Source: Pararoseomonas sp. SCSIO 73927 (GTDB lineage: Bacteria; Pseudomonadota; Alphaproteobacteria; Acetobacterales; Acetobacteraceae). Taken from it: DNA of 64,000 nt. The notes under the pieces are model-generated. The model was not told the origin of the DNA. It did no database searches and was given only the letters and a program-made list of their open reading frames with translations. Numbering within the stretch: position 1 is the stretch's first letter; each line of letters begins with the position of its first letter. Positions 1 to 8,097 of this stretch are shown here, one piece after another. Location of the stretch: assembly GCF_037040815.1 (NCBI RefSeq), contig NZ_CP146232.1:2846501-2910500 (forward strand). The letters are read 5' to 3'. The position numbers and the translations under genes were made by a program.

Positions 1-1129
1 CGGCGGGGGCGGCCAGACCCTCGCGCTCCAGCCGGTCCAGGTCCACCGTGTCCGTCACGAAGCCGCCGTCCAGCGGGGCGAAGCTGATGGCCAGCGTCGC
101 CTCCGCCATGCCGTAGCTCGGCACGAAGGCACCGGCCCGGAACCCGTCCGGCGCGAAGGTCTCGGCGAAGCGGGCCAGCACCGCCGGGCGGATCATGTCG
201 CCCCCGATCCCCGCCGCGCGCCAGGAGGAGAGGTCGAGCGGCGCCTCCCGCGCCGGGTCGGGCCGGCCGCGGCGAGTGCAGAGCTCGTAGCCGAAGCTCG
301 GGCTGTAGGAGAGGGTGGCGCGGTGCGCGGAGATCAGCCGCAGCCAGAGCTGCGGCCGGCGCGCGAATTCCTGCGGTGAGAGGTAGTCCACCGTCACCTG
401 CCCCGCCAGCGGCGCCAGCATGAAGCCGACCAGCCCCATGTCGTGGTACAGCGGCAGCCAGGAGACGGCCCGGTCCTCCGGCCCCAGCCGGAGGCCGTGC
501 TGGAGAATGGAGCGGATGTTCTCCATCAGCGCGCGCCCGGTGACGGCGACGCCGACCGGGAAGCGCGTGCTGCCGGAGGAGAACTGCAGGTAGGCGACCT
601 CGTCCTCGCCCAGCGGGTGCGGCTCGGGCAGCGCCGCCTCCCGCGCCTCGTCCACGGGCATCCCCGCCACGGTGCCGAAGATCGCGAGCCCCGCCCCGGC
701 GGCGTAGGGCTCCAGCCAGGATTGCAGCGCGGCCGGCACGAAGAGGGCGGAGGCGCGGGACGCCTCCGTCAGTCGGGCGATGTGCTCGATGTAGGTCTCG
801 CGCCCGCCGAAGGCGGTGGGTAGGGGCAGCAGCGCGGGGACGAGCCCGGCGTACTGGCAGGCCAGGAACACGGCCACCACGTCCGGGTGCGTCTCGGCGA
901 CGATCGCCACGCGGTCCCCGCGCGCGAGGCCGGCGCCGAGCAGCCGGCGGGCCAGGGCCCGCGCCTCCGCGCGAAGGGCGGCGTAGGGCAGGGCGCGGGT
1001 GGGCGCGCCCCGGCCGTCGTAGAAGGTGAAGCCGGTCTCACCCCCCGCGGCGTAGTCCAGCGCCTCCGCCAGGGCGGCGAAGGTGCCGAGTCGCTGGGGA
1101 AGGGTGTTGCGTGTCGGGAGCGCCTCCAC
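1..1129 (-). CDS. Fatty-acyl-AMP ligase / acyl-CoA synthetase family protein (3' end cut by window)
   Basis: ANL-superfamily adenylating enzyme that would activate a fatty or aryl acid to its acyl-AMP. The reading frame is open from a GTG at 1129 to the window edge (376 codons), so the C-terminal subdomain is missing. Visible motifs are the P-loop LQFSSGSTRFPVGV and the WLPLYHDMGLVGFML segment; the latter, together with an SGSTR rather than SGTTG core, is typical of the FAAL branch used in lipid or polyketide loading. The GTG start lies one base after the stop of the upstream nucleotidyltransferase, so the two are probably co-translated. Substrate cannot be told. The antisense reading frames here are shadows. 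Confidence 0.85.
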   Translation of the reverse strand, partial: MEALPTRNTLPQRLGTFAALAEALDYAAGGETGFTFYDGRGAPTRALPYAALRAEARALARRLLGAGLARGDRVAIVAETHPDVVAVFLACQYAGLVPALLPLPTAFGGRETYIEHIARLTEASRASALFVPAALQSWLEPYAAGAGLAIFGTVAGMPVDEAREAALPEPHPLGEDEVAYLQFSSGSTRFPVGVAVTGRALMENIRSILQHGLRLGPEDRAVSWLPLYHDMGLVGFMLAPLAGQVTVDYLSPQEFARRPQLWLRLISAHRATLSYSPSFGYELCTRRGRPDPAREAPLDLSSWRAAGIGGDMIRPAVLARFAETFAPDGFRAGAFVPSYGMAEATLAISFAPLDGGFVTDTVDLDRLEREGLAAPA

Positions 1130-1130
1130 C

Positions 1131-1889
1131 TCAGCCCACCCCTGCCGCCAGCGCGGGCGCCGCCCAGGAGTGGACGAGCGCCTCCGCCTGCTCCAGGTCG
1201 CCCGGGTAATCCACCTCGCCCCAGCTCAGGCCCTCGATGGAGGTGACGCGCACCTCGCCGGTTTCGGCAAGGGCGTGGATGACCGAGAGGTACCAGCGCC
1301 GCAGCCCTTCCGGCTGGCGCAGCGCCGCCTCCAGCCCCGCGGCGAAGAGGGCGCCGCCGCCGGCCTGGAAGCGCAGCATGCCGATGGACTCGCCGTTCGT
1401 CTCCGCGGCCGACAGGGTCTTGCCGATGGCGCGCAGGCGCGTGCCCTCGACCGAGACCTTCATGTCGTCCGCGTCGTAGGCGGGCTTGCGGTCGATCGTC
1501 ACGGTGATCGGGGCGGCGGGCGCGGCCAGCAGGTGGCGCAGCACGGCGGGCTCGAAGAGGGTGTCGCCGTTCAGCAGCACCGTGTCGCCATCCTGCAGCA
1601 GGTCGCGCACCAGGAAGCAGCTGCCGATGTTCTCGGCCACCGCGAAGAAGGGGTTGAACCGCGTGCGGACACGCAGGCCCGGCGGGGTGATGCCGGGGAG
1701 CGCCGCCTCGATCGCCGCCGCCTCGAAGCCGGTGACGAGGGTGGCCTCCGCGATGCCGGCCGCGGCCAGGCCGCGGAGCTGCCACTCCAGGATGGACCGG
1801 CCGCCCACGCGCAGGAGGCACTTGGGCGCCCGCTCGGTCAGGGGAAGCAGTCGCTTGCCCTGACCGGCACAGAGGACGATGGCTTTCAA
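1131..1889 (-). CDS. NTP-transferase family nucleotidyltransferase (sugar- or choline-phosphate type)
   Basis: Transfers a nucleotidyl group to a sugar-phosphate or choline-phosphate-like substrate. The N-terminus LKAIVLCAGQGKRLLPLTE carries the GxGxRL nucleotide-binding signature followed by the APKCLL lysine, and LLNGDTLFEP supplies the metal-binding Asp. I start at TTG 1889 because family members begin directly at this beta strand; a GTG at 1943 would add 18 residues but overlap the TetR stop by 38 bases and has no clear ribosome site. Its downstream partner, one base away, is an acyl-AMP ligase, suggesting a joint role in building a modified lipid or surface glycan. That link is inference. 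Confidence 0.8.
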   Translation of the reverse strand: MKAIVLCAGQGKRLLPLTERAPKCLLRVGGRSILEWQLRGLAAAGIAEATLVTGFEAAAIEAALPGITPPGLRVRTRFNPFFAVAENIGSCFLVRDLLQDGDTVLLNGDTLFEPAVLRHLLAAPAAPITVTIDRKPAYDADDMKVSVEGTRLRAIGKTLSAAETNGESIGMLRFQAGGGALFAAGLEAALRQPEGLRRWYLSVIHALAETGEVRVTSIEGLSWGEVDYPGDLEQAEALVHSWAAPALAAGVG

Positions 1890-1905
1890 GGATGCTGATC
1901 CAGGT

Positions 1906-2652
1906 TCAGACAAGGGATTCTTCCTCGTGCCCGGTGCTGGCACGTTGTTTCATGCGGGCACGGTGGTCGGTGCCGGCCCTGTGGTCGGTGCCGGGGCAGG
2001 CCGGGGCCGATGGCGGCTGACGGGTCTCGGATGCTGCGAGAGGCGGGCCCTGCGGGCACCAGGCGCGGGTATCCGGGTCGTGGGGCCCGCCATCCTCGTC
2101 CTCGTCCGGCGGCGCGCCGTCCAGCAGCGCGAGGACATCGTGGCGAAGGCTGCGCCACTCCTCCTCGCCGAGCTGGATGAAGCCGAGGGCGCGCAGCATG
2201 TAGGCGCCCTCGGCGGCGAAGAGGGCGACCCGCGCCCGCCGTGCCTCCTCGGTCCGGAGGCCGAGGAGGCTGAAGCGGTCGCGATACCAGTTCTTGGTGC
2301 TGGCGAGGTGGTCGCGCGCCTCGATGAGGGCGGCCATCAGCCCGGCCGCGCGCGCCTTGCTCGCCTCGGTCATCGCGAGGCTGATCTCGATGTGCCCGCG
2401 CAGCGCATCCACGGGGCAGGAGGAGGCGCCGACGCAGGCCGCCAGCCGCGCCTCGTGCTCGCGCTCCCAGCGCTCCATCAGGGCGGCGATCAGGTCGTTC
2501 TTGGTGCCAAAACTGGATTGCAGGCCGCCCTTGGAACAGCCCGCGGCCCTGGCGACGGCGTCGATGGTCAGGCCCCGGGTCCCCTCGGAGAACAGGATGC
2601 CCTCGGCCAGGTCCAGGACCTTGTCGCGGTCGATCGTGGGGCGACGTCCCAT
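1906..2652 (-). CDS. TetR/AcrR family transcriptional regulator
   Basis: One-component repressor of 248 residues. The N-terminal helix-turn-helix reads TIDAVARAAGCSKGGLQSSF, a standard TetR_N segment. The ligand-binding half is all helical with no recognisable specificity. The ATG at 2652 is preceded by GGGGAGGG at good spacing. The C-terminus after about residue 195 is low-complexity, Asp/Glu/Pro rich, and includes a short tandem repeat (GTDHRA twice), which is odd for the family. A perfect 12-bp palindrome 27 bases upstream of the start is the likely self-operator. Downstream, same strand, are the nucleotidyltransferase and acyl-AMP ligase, which it may control. Confidence 0.9.
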   Translation of the reverse strand: MGRRPTIDRDKVLDLAEGILFSEGTRGLTIDAVARAAGCSKGGLQSSFGTKNDLIAALMERWEREHEARLAACVGASSCPVDALRGHIEISLAMTEASKARAAGLMAALIEARDHLASTKNWYRDRFSLLGLRTEEARRARVALFAAEGAYMLRALGFIQLGEEEWRSLRHDVLALLDGAPPDEDEDGGPHDPDTRAWCPQGPPLAASETRQPPSAPACPGTDHRAGTDHRARMKQRASTGHEEESLV

Positions 2653-2679
2653 GCGGCCCTCCCCGATCGGAACGAAAGA

Positions 2680-2691
2680 ATACGTACGTAT
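2680..2691. promoter_or_regulatory. Probable TetR operator (perfect 12-bp palindrome)
   Basis: ATACGTACGTAT is a perfect palindrome in an otherwise GC-rich gap, 27 bases upstream of the TetR start codon. TetR family members commonly bind such palindromes at their own promoters. Function is inferred from position and symmetry. Confidence 0.6.
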
Positions 2692-2932
2692 GGGCGTTTT
2701 CAGGCAGGGCCCCGCGAAATGCAAGATGCCGGGGGCGCGCCCGGAGCTGAGGGGCGGAAACCCGGCCGGGAGGCACCGGCGCCGGCCCGGCCACGCATGG
2801 GCGAAACCCGCGCGGCGGCCGGTGGGTTCGTGGAGCGTGGCGTCGGAGGGCGGGATGGCCGCAGCATCGTTGACCGGCTGGCTAACCGATGAGCGGGCCG
2901 CGGGTACCCCGCGCGGCCGCCCCGGCTGAGGA

Positions 2933-3415
2933 GTGCCGTCCTTGCCCCGCCGCCCCATCAGGCCGCGCCGGACCAGCTGCGGGGTCCTCGTCAGCGACGG
3001 GGCGCTTCTCCTGCTCGGCCACGCCGCGCGCTCCGTGCTCTGGGATATCCCGAAGGGGGTGGCGGAACCCGGCGAGACCTTCGCCGGGGCCGCGGCCCGC
3101 GAGCTGCGGGAGGAGACGGGGTTGCTGGCGGCGCCCGAGGCGCTGACCGATCTCGGGGTCCACTCCTACCTGCCGGGCAAGGACCTGGCCCTCTTCGCCT
3201 GGCGGGTGCCCGGCATGCCGGAACTGGATGCCCTGCGCTGCACCTCCCGCATCCCGCTGCGCGGCGGGGGATGGGTGCCGGAGTTCGACCGCTTCGCGAT
3301 CCTGCCCTGGGACGAGGCGCTGGGGCGGGTGGGCAAGAGCATGGCGCGGGTTCTGGGCGAGCTCCGCGCCGCGCCGGGATGGCCCTTCGGCGGGGGCGGC
3401 CCCAAGGAAGCCTAG
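2933..3415 (+). CDS. Nudix hydrolase
   Basis: Hydrolyses a nucleoside diphosphate linked to another moiety, using divalent metal. A complete Nudix box (G x5 E x7 REUxEExGU) is visible from about residue 41 to 63, ending in RELREETGLL. The protein has 160 residues, a normal single-domain length. The start is GTG 2933, with GAGG just upstream (GGCTGAGGAG). It is divergent from the TetR gene and convergent with the channel gene. Substrate is unknown; the domain ends in a Gly-rich tail. Confidence 0.85.
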   Translation: MPSLPRRPIRPRRTSCGVLVSDGALLLLGHAARSVLWDIPKGVAEPGETFAGAAARELREETGLLAAPEALTDLGVHSYLPGKDLALFAWRVPGMPELDALRCTSRIPLRGGGWVPEFDRFAILPWDEALGRVGKSMARVLGELRAAPGWPFGGGGPKEA

Positions 3416-3440
3416 ACTTGCCGGGCCCGCGCCCGCGGCC

Positions 3441-4301
3441 TTAGCCCCGCTCCGCCCGCAGCGCGGCGACCTCCGCCCGCAGGGCGCGCAGCTCCGACAG
3501 GAGCATCCCGCTGTCGGCATGGGCCGCGGAGGCGGCGGCGTCCGTGGCCGCCTGGGCCGCCCCGGCATCGGCGCTCTCGCGCGTCTCCCGCAGCGTCTGG
3601 ATGCTCTCCACGATGACGCCGAGGAAGAGGTTCAGGACCACGAAGGTGGAGATGACGATGAAGGGGATGAAGAAGAGCAGGGCCCAGGGATGGTTCTCCA
3701 GGGCGGGCTTGACGATGTCGTCCACCCATCCCTCCAGCGTCATGAGCTGGAACAGGGTGAAGATGGAGTCCCCGAGGCTGCCGAACTTCTCCGGCACGCT
3801 CTCGCCGAAGAGCTTCGTCGCCATCACGCCGGAGACGTAGAACATCAGCCCCATGAGCAGCACGATGCTGCCCATGCCGGGAAGGGCGGCCAGCATGGCC
3901 CCGACCACGTTGCGCAGCGACGGGACGACCGAGAGGAGGCGCAGCACCCGCAGCACGCGAAGGGACCGCAGCACCGCGAGATCCCCGCCCGAGGGGGCCC
4001 AGGAGATGCCGATCACGAGCAGGTCGAAGATACCCCAGGGGTCCCGGAAGAAGCGGCCGCGGAAGGCGAAGATCCGCAGCGCCAGCTCGGCCGTGAACAG
4101 GAGGAGAAGGGCGCCGTCGATGAACTCCAGCACCGGCCCGAAGCCCGCCATGACCGTGTCCGAGGTCTCCAGCCCCAGGGTGACGGCGTTGAGGAGGATG
4201 AGGCCGACCACGACCCGCTGGAACCCTTCCGAGGTGACCAGCCGGGCGGCGCGCGCGCGCGAGGTCGGCGCAAGGTCCTGCGTCGACAGAACTTCCTGCA
4301 A
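3441..4301 (-). CDS. Voltage-gated cation channel, NaChBac/NavAb-type six-helix subunit
   Basis: Inner-membrane channel of 286 residues that would work as a homotetramer. Helices S1-S3 span about residues 28-100. S4 carries the voltage-sensing repeat LRSLRVLRVLRLL (111-123), with arginines every third residue. S5 is near 140-162. The pore loop has the filter TLEGW (188-192), close to the TLESW of bacterial sodium channels. S6 is FFIPFIVISTFVVLNLFLGV. The tail ends in a heptad-like ELRALRAEVAALRAE coiled coil, as in NaChBac-type tetramers. Ser to Gly in the filter may change ion selectivity. It stands alone, between a Nudix gene and a glycosyltransferase. Confidence 0.92.
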   Translation of the reverse strand: MQEVLSTQDLAPTSRARAARLVTSEGFQRVVVGLILLNAVTLGLETSDTVMAGFGPVLEFIDGALLLLFTAELALRIFAFRGRFFRDPWGIFDLLVIGISWAPSGGDLAVLRSLRVLRVLRLLSVVPSLRNVVGAMLAALPGMGSIVLLMGLMFYVSGVMATKLFGESVPEKFGSLGDSIFTLFQLMTLEGWVDDIVKPALENHPWALLFFIPFIVISTFVVLNLFLGVIVESIQTLRETRESADAGAAQAATDAAASAAHADSGMLLSELRALRAEVAALRAERG

Positions 4302-4401
4302 AGCTGCAGCTCCGATGACAGGGAGTTAATGAGGGGCGGAGGGATTCCATCTTGTGCCGTGCGGCGCAAGAGGAGCCCCGCGCCGGGCGCGCGGCGGCGC
4401 C

Positions 4402-5250
4402 CTACTCCCGGCCGGCGCCGATGTTGCGCCAGTTTCGGCCGTCCTCGCGGTAGGACAGCTCCCAGCGCGTCCACCCCACCCGGTCCCAGTCGCGGATCAT
4501 CTCATAGTCCGGCGGCAGCCCGGCGAGCGCCCGCTCATGGGCGTGCTCCACCAGCGCTACCGTCAGGTTGCCCGGCCCCGTCGTGGCCTGGATCTCGACG
4601 GGGCCGGTGGCGCCGAGGAGCGCGTCGGTGGCCCGTTCGAGCGCCCGCCTCAGGACGGGGTGGCCGGCGGGCGCGACCAGGGGATTGTTGTTCACGTAGT
4701 ACAGGCGGTCGGGCCTCGGCCGGTCGAAGCGCCAGAAGCCCGCCACCTCCACCATGGACTGGCTGGGGATGTCGAAGGACAGGGGCTGCAGCTTCAGGCG
4801 GTCGTTGCCGTAGAGGAGGGGCCAGTCCCCCTCCGTCATCGCGTCGTCCGCATCCACGTAGAACCCGCCGGACGAGAGCAGGTAGCACAGGCGGAAGAGG
4901 TCGCTCCGCATCGCCGGGTGGTGGCACCGCGCGAAGGCCTCCAGGTGCCGCGGGCCGCAGGTCTCCCGGATATGCGCCGCGGCCGAGGCGTCGTCGAAGG
5001 TCAGGACCTCGAAGCCGTCCTCCCGCAGGGGGTTCCAGCTGTCCAGGCAGGCCTGGACGTCGGGCGGCACGGCGGCGGCGTCATCCCAGAAGCGGACGAG
5101 CACCTTCGGGATCCCGGCGGCGTTGGCGGAAGGATTTCCCTCGGCGCACTCCGCCACGAAGAGGCGGCGGACGAACTCCGAGCGCAGCGCGTCGACCTCG
5201 TGGAAGCCCCGGGGAAAGTCCGTCAGCGAGCGATCGGGGGCAAGGTTCAT
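4402..5250 (-). CDS. GT32-like glycosyltransferase (DXD sugar-binding region)
   Basis: Predicted nucleotide-sugar-dependent transferase of 282 residues from ATG 5250. The segment RSDLFRLCYLLSSGGFYVDA followed by DD is the DXD block seen in OCH1/capsular GT32 enzymes, where the aspartates bind metal and nucleotide sugar. The N-terminal part IPKVLVRFWDD resembles the IPKIIHQ-WxD entry of the family. No signal peptide or membrane helix is visible, so it is probably cytosolic or peripheral. Acceptor and donor are unknown. A longer reading frame reaches 5436, but its extra N-terminus is low-complexity Arg-rich and unlikely to be translated. Confidence 0.8.
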   Translation of the reverse strand: MNLAPDRSLTDFPRGFHEVDALRSEFVRRLFVAECAEGNPSANAAGIPKVLVRFWDDAAAVPPDVQACLDSWNPLREDGFEVLTFDDASAAAHIRETCGPRHLEAFARCHHPAMRSDLFRLCYLLSSGGFYVDADDAMTEGDWPLLYGNDRLKLQPLSFDIPSQSMVEVAGFWRFDRPRPDRLYYVNNNPLVAPAGHPVLRRALERATDALLGATGPVEIQATTGPGNLTVALVEHAHERALAGLPPDYEMIRDWDRVGWTRWELSYREDGRNWRNIGAGRE

Positions 5251-5340
5251 GCGCTCGGCCTTCCGTGGCGGGGAGGCCGGAGGATCCCACCCATCCCGCC
5301 GGCCTCCAAGCCACGCCCCCTGCCGGCGACACGGCCACGT

Positions 5341-5398
5341 CCCGGCTTGCCGCGCCGAGCGCGGCGATGCCCGGCTTGCCGCGCCGCGCGCGGCGATG
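5341..5398. repeat. Tandem duplication of a 29-bp unit
   Basis: Two adjacent 29-base copies (5341-5369 and 5370-5398), both starting CCCGGCTTGCCGCGCCG and ending GCGGCGATG, differ at one base. They lie between the glycosyltransferase start and the divergent Bug gene. No function is evident; it is probably a recent slippage or recombination product. Confidence 0.85.
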
Positions 5399-5522
5399 TT
5401 AGAGCGCCGTCGCGGGGCCCGGTGGGCGGCCGTCACGGGAACGCTGGTCGAAGATCAACGCGCGCGGGGTGGGGTGCTGGTCGGCATCGCGCCGCCGCGC
5501 GCCTGTCCGGGACCTTGCGACG

Positions 5523-6500
5523 ATGACGATCCTGAAGCGGCGCGGCGTGATCGCCGGCGCCCTCGGCCTTCCCTCCCTCCTGGCGCGCCCGGCCCTGGCG
5601 AACGGCTTTCCCGGCCGGCCGGTGCGCATCGTCGTGCCCTTTCCGCCCGGCGGCGCGACGGACGGCGCCGCCCGCGTCGTCGCCGAGTTCCTCGCCCAGC
5701 GCTACGGCACGCCCGTGATCGTCGAGAACCGCCCCGGCGCCAGCGGCGCCATCGGCGGCGAGGCCGTTGCGCGCTCGGCCCCGGACGGGCTGACCTGGCT
5801 CATCGCCTCCGCCTACCCCCTCGCCACGGGACCGCTGCTGAACACCAGGATGCCCTACGACCCCGGGCGCGACCTCACGCCGGTCTCAATGGTGTTCACG
5901 ACGGACCACGTGATCACGGTGAACAGCTCGATGCAGGCGCGCAGCCTCGCGGAGTTCATCCCCGAGGCGAGGGCGCGCCGCCAGCCCGTGCGCTACGGCT
6001 CGCCGGGGATCGGCACCGGCTCCCACCTGATGGGGGAGCTGCTGCAGATGAAGACCGGGGCGGAGCTCGTCCACATCCCCTATCGCGGCCTGGCCGCGGC
6101 GGTGACGGACCAGCTCGCGGGGACGATCGAGATGATGATCGACCAGATCCCCACCTCGCTGCCGCACATCCGCGCGGGCAAGGTGCGCGCGCTGGCTGTC
6201 ACGGGCACGAGGCGGCACCCCACCCTGCCGGAGGTGCCGACCGCGACGGAGCTCCTGCCGGGCTACGAGGCGCAGTCCTGGAACGCGATCGCGGTGAACG
6301 GCGCGACGCCGCCCGCGCTCGTCGAGCGCATCTCGGCCGACATCCGCGCCGCGCTGGCCGATCCCGCCACCCAGGCGAGACTGGCGCCCCTGGGCGCGGA
6401 CTACGCCGGCAGCACGCCCGCGGAGATGGCCGCCGTGCTGCGGGCCGAGGTCGAGCGCTGGGAGCCGGTGATCCGCACGGCCGGGATCACCATGCAGTAG
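5523..6500 (+). CDS. Bug/TctC-family periplasmic substrate-binding protein
   Basis: Periplasmic receptor of 325 residues for a carboxylate or similar small solute. ATG 5523 begins a Sec/Tat-like signal with KRR and cleavage after LLARPALA. The mature part opens with RPVRIVVPFPPGGATDGAAR and carries VIVENRPGASGAIGGEAVAR, the two Bug signatures that line the ligand pocket. No TctA/TctB membrane genes are nearby, so it is an orphan receptor, as is common in Acetobacteraceae and Burkholderiales. Ligand not predictable. Confidence 0.9.
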   Translation: MTILKRRGVIAGALGLPSLLARPALANGFPGRPVRIVVPFPPGGATDGAARVVAEFLAQRYGTPVIVENRPGASGAIGGEAVARSAPDGLTWLIASAYPLATGPLLNTRMPYDPGRDLTPVSMVFTTDHVITVNSSMQARSLAEFIPEARARRQPVRYGSPGIGTGSHLMGELLQMKTGAELVHIPYRGLAAAVTDQLAGTIEMMIDQIPTSLPHIRAGKVRALAVTGTRRHPTLPEVPTATELLPGYEAQSWNAIAVNGATPPALVERISADIRAALADPATQARLAPLGADYAGSTPAEMAAVLRAEVERWEPVIRTAGITMQ

Positions 6501-6531
6501 CCGGGGAAGGGGCTGTAGCAGCGGGGAAGGA

Positions 6532-6552
6532 CGGATGGTCCTCTGCCATCCG
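6532..6552 (+). terminator. Weak stem-loop after the Bug gene
   Basis: CGGATGG and CCATCCG form a 7-bp stem around a 7-base loop, 32 bases after the Bug stop codon. No T-run follows, so intrinsic termination is uncertain. Confidence 0.25.
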
Positions 6553-6599
6553 CATTGCACGGCGTTCATGTTTGCGTCAGGTCGCCGTAAGCCTACCCT

Positions 6600-8021
6600 G
6601 TGACGGTGTCAGGTCGGGAACCGCCGGTTTCCGTTGTGGGGCTGGCGGGGGATGCGCTTCCCGGCCGCTCGCATCCGCTGGAGGCTATTCTGCTCGAGAT
6701 TGCCGTCGTCCTCGTTCTCGTGGTCCTGAACGGGGTGTTCTCCCTCTCCGAGCTCGCAGTGGTCTCCGCCCGCCGCCCCCGGCTCCGGGCGATGGCGGAG
6801 GAGGGGCGGCCGGGGGCCAGGACCGCCCTGGCCCTCGCTTCCGACCCTGGCCGTTTCCTGTCCACCGTCCAGATCGGCATCACCCTGGTCGGCGTGCTGG
6901 CGGGCGCATTCTCCGGCTCCGCGCTCGGCGGGCGGCTCACGGCTTGGCTGATGGGGCTGGGTGTTCCCCAGTCCGTCGCCGACCCGGCCGGGTTCGGCGG
7001 CGTGGTGGCCGTGGTAACCTACCTCTCCATCGTGGTGGGCGAGCTGGTCCCCAAGCGCCTGGCCCTGAGCAACGCCGAGGGCCTGGCCTGTACCATGGCG
7101 CCCCTGATGAACGTGGTGTCCAGGGTCGCCGCCCCGCTGGTCTGGCTGCTGGACAACTCCACGGGACTGATCTTCCGCCTCATGGGCCGCGGCGACGAGC
7201 CGGAGGAGAAGGTCACCCAGGACGACGTGCGCTCGCTCGTTACCGAGGCGGAGCGGCACGGATCCATCGAGACCGCGGAACGCCACATGATCGCGGGCGT
7301 GCTGCGCCTGGGCGGCCGCCCGGTGAAGGGCGTGATGACGCCTCGCGGTGACGTGGACTGGATCGACGCCGCAGGAAGCCTTGACGCCATGAGGGAGGTG
7401 CTGATGCGGACGGCGCATTCGCGCCTGCCCGTGATCGATGGCTCCCCGGACATTGTCATCGGCGTCGTGCAGTCCCGCGCACTCCTGGCGGCCATGCTTC
7501 GCGGCGAGACGCTCGACCCGCGCGCCATGGCCCGCACCGCTCCCATGGTGCCGGACACGGCGGAGGCGCTGGAGATCCTGTCGACGCTCCGGAAGGCCGA
7601 GGTGCCGATGGCGCTCGTCCACGACGAGTACGGCCACTTCGAGGGGCTGGTGACGCCGACGGACCTGACGGGGGCCATCGTGGGCGGGTTCCGCTCCGAC
7701 GAGGATCCCGGTGACGAGCAGGCGGCGGTCCAGCGCGAGGACGGCTCCTGGCTGCTCGGCGGGTGGATGCCCGCGGACGAGATGGCGGACACGCTCCGCC
7801 TCACCCTTCCGGCGGACCGGCCCTACCAGACGGTCGCGGGCTTCGTGCTGGACGCGATGAAGCGCCTGCCGCAGGTGGGGGAGGGCGTGGAGGTGGATGG
7901 CTGGCGCTTCGAGGTGGTGGACCTCGACGGGCGCCGGATCGACAAGGTGCTGGCCGCCCCGGCCAGGCCAGGCACCGTGCTCGCCACCCACCGCCCCGGA
8001 GGCGGGCCGCCCGTGCGGTGA
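6600..8021 (+). CDS. CNNM/CorC-type (DUF21-CBS-CorC_HlyC) membrane protein
   Basis: Inner-membrane protein of 473 residues of the 'hemolysin' UPF0053 family, linked in characterised members to Mg2+/Co2+ efflux. The N-terminal DUF21 domain has hydrophobic helices at about 30-50, 85-110 and 130-160 (VVTYLSIVVGELVPKRLAL is the typical conserved piece). Two CBS motifs follow (around VKGVMTPRGDVDWID and MALVHDEYGHFEGLVTPTD), then a CorC/HlyC domain with DGSWLLGGWMPADEM. The start is GTG 6600; the upstream gap is short with no obvious riboswitch. It appears monocistronic. Confidence 0.9.
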   Translation: MTVSGREPPVSVVGLAGDALPGRSHPLEAILLEIAVVLVLVVLNGVFSLSELAVVSARRPRLRAMAEEGRPGARTALALASDPGRFLSTVQIGITLVGVLAGAFSGSALGGRLTAWLMGLGVPQSVADPAGFGGVVAVVTYLSIVVGELVPKRLALSNAEGLACTMAPLMNVVSRVAAPLVWLLDNSTGLIFRLMGRGDEPEEKVTQDDVRSLVTEAERHGSIETAERHMIAGVLRLGGRPVKGVMTPRGDVDWIDAAGSLDAMREVLMRTAHSRLPVIDGSPDIVIGVVQSRALLAAMLRGETLDPRAMARTAPMVPDTAEALEILSTLRKAEVPMALVHDEYGHFEGLVTPTDLTGAIVGGFRSDEDPGDEQAAVQREDGSWLLGGWMPADEMADTLRLTLPADRPYQTVAGFVLDAMKRLPQVGEGVEVDGWRFEVVDLDGRRIDKVLAAPARPGTVLATHRPGGGPPVR

Positions 8022-8097
8022 GCGCCGCCCGGACCGGGATCACGCACCCGGCGCCGCCCCGGCCAACGGGCGGGGGGCGCGGGGTTCGCCGGGCCGC

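Noticed and set aside
1083..1898. A 271-residue open frame on the plus strand
   Set aside because: Antisense to the nucleotidyltransferase, which has obvious motifs.
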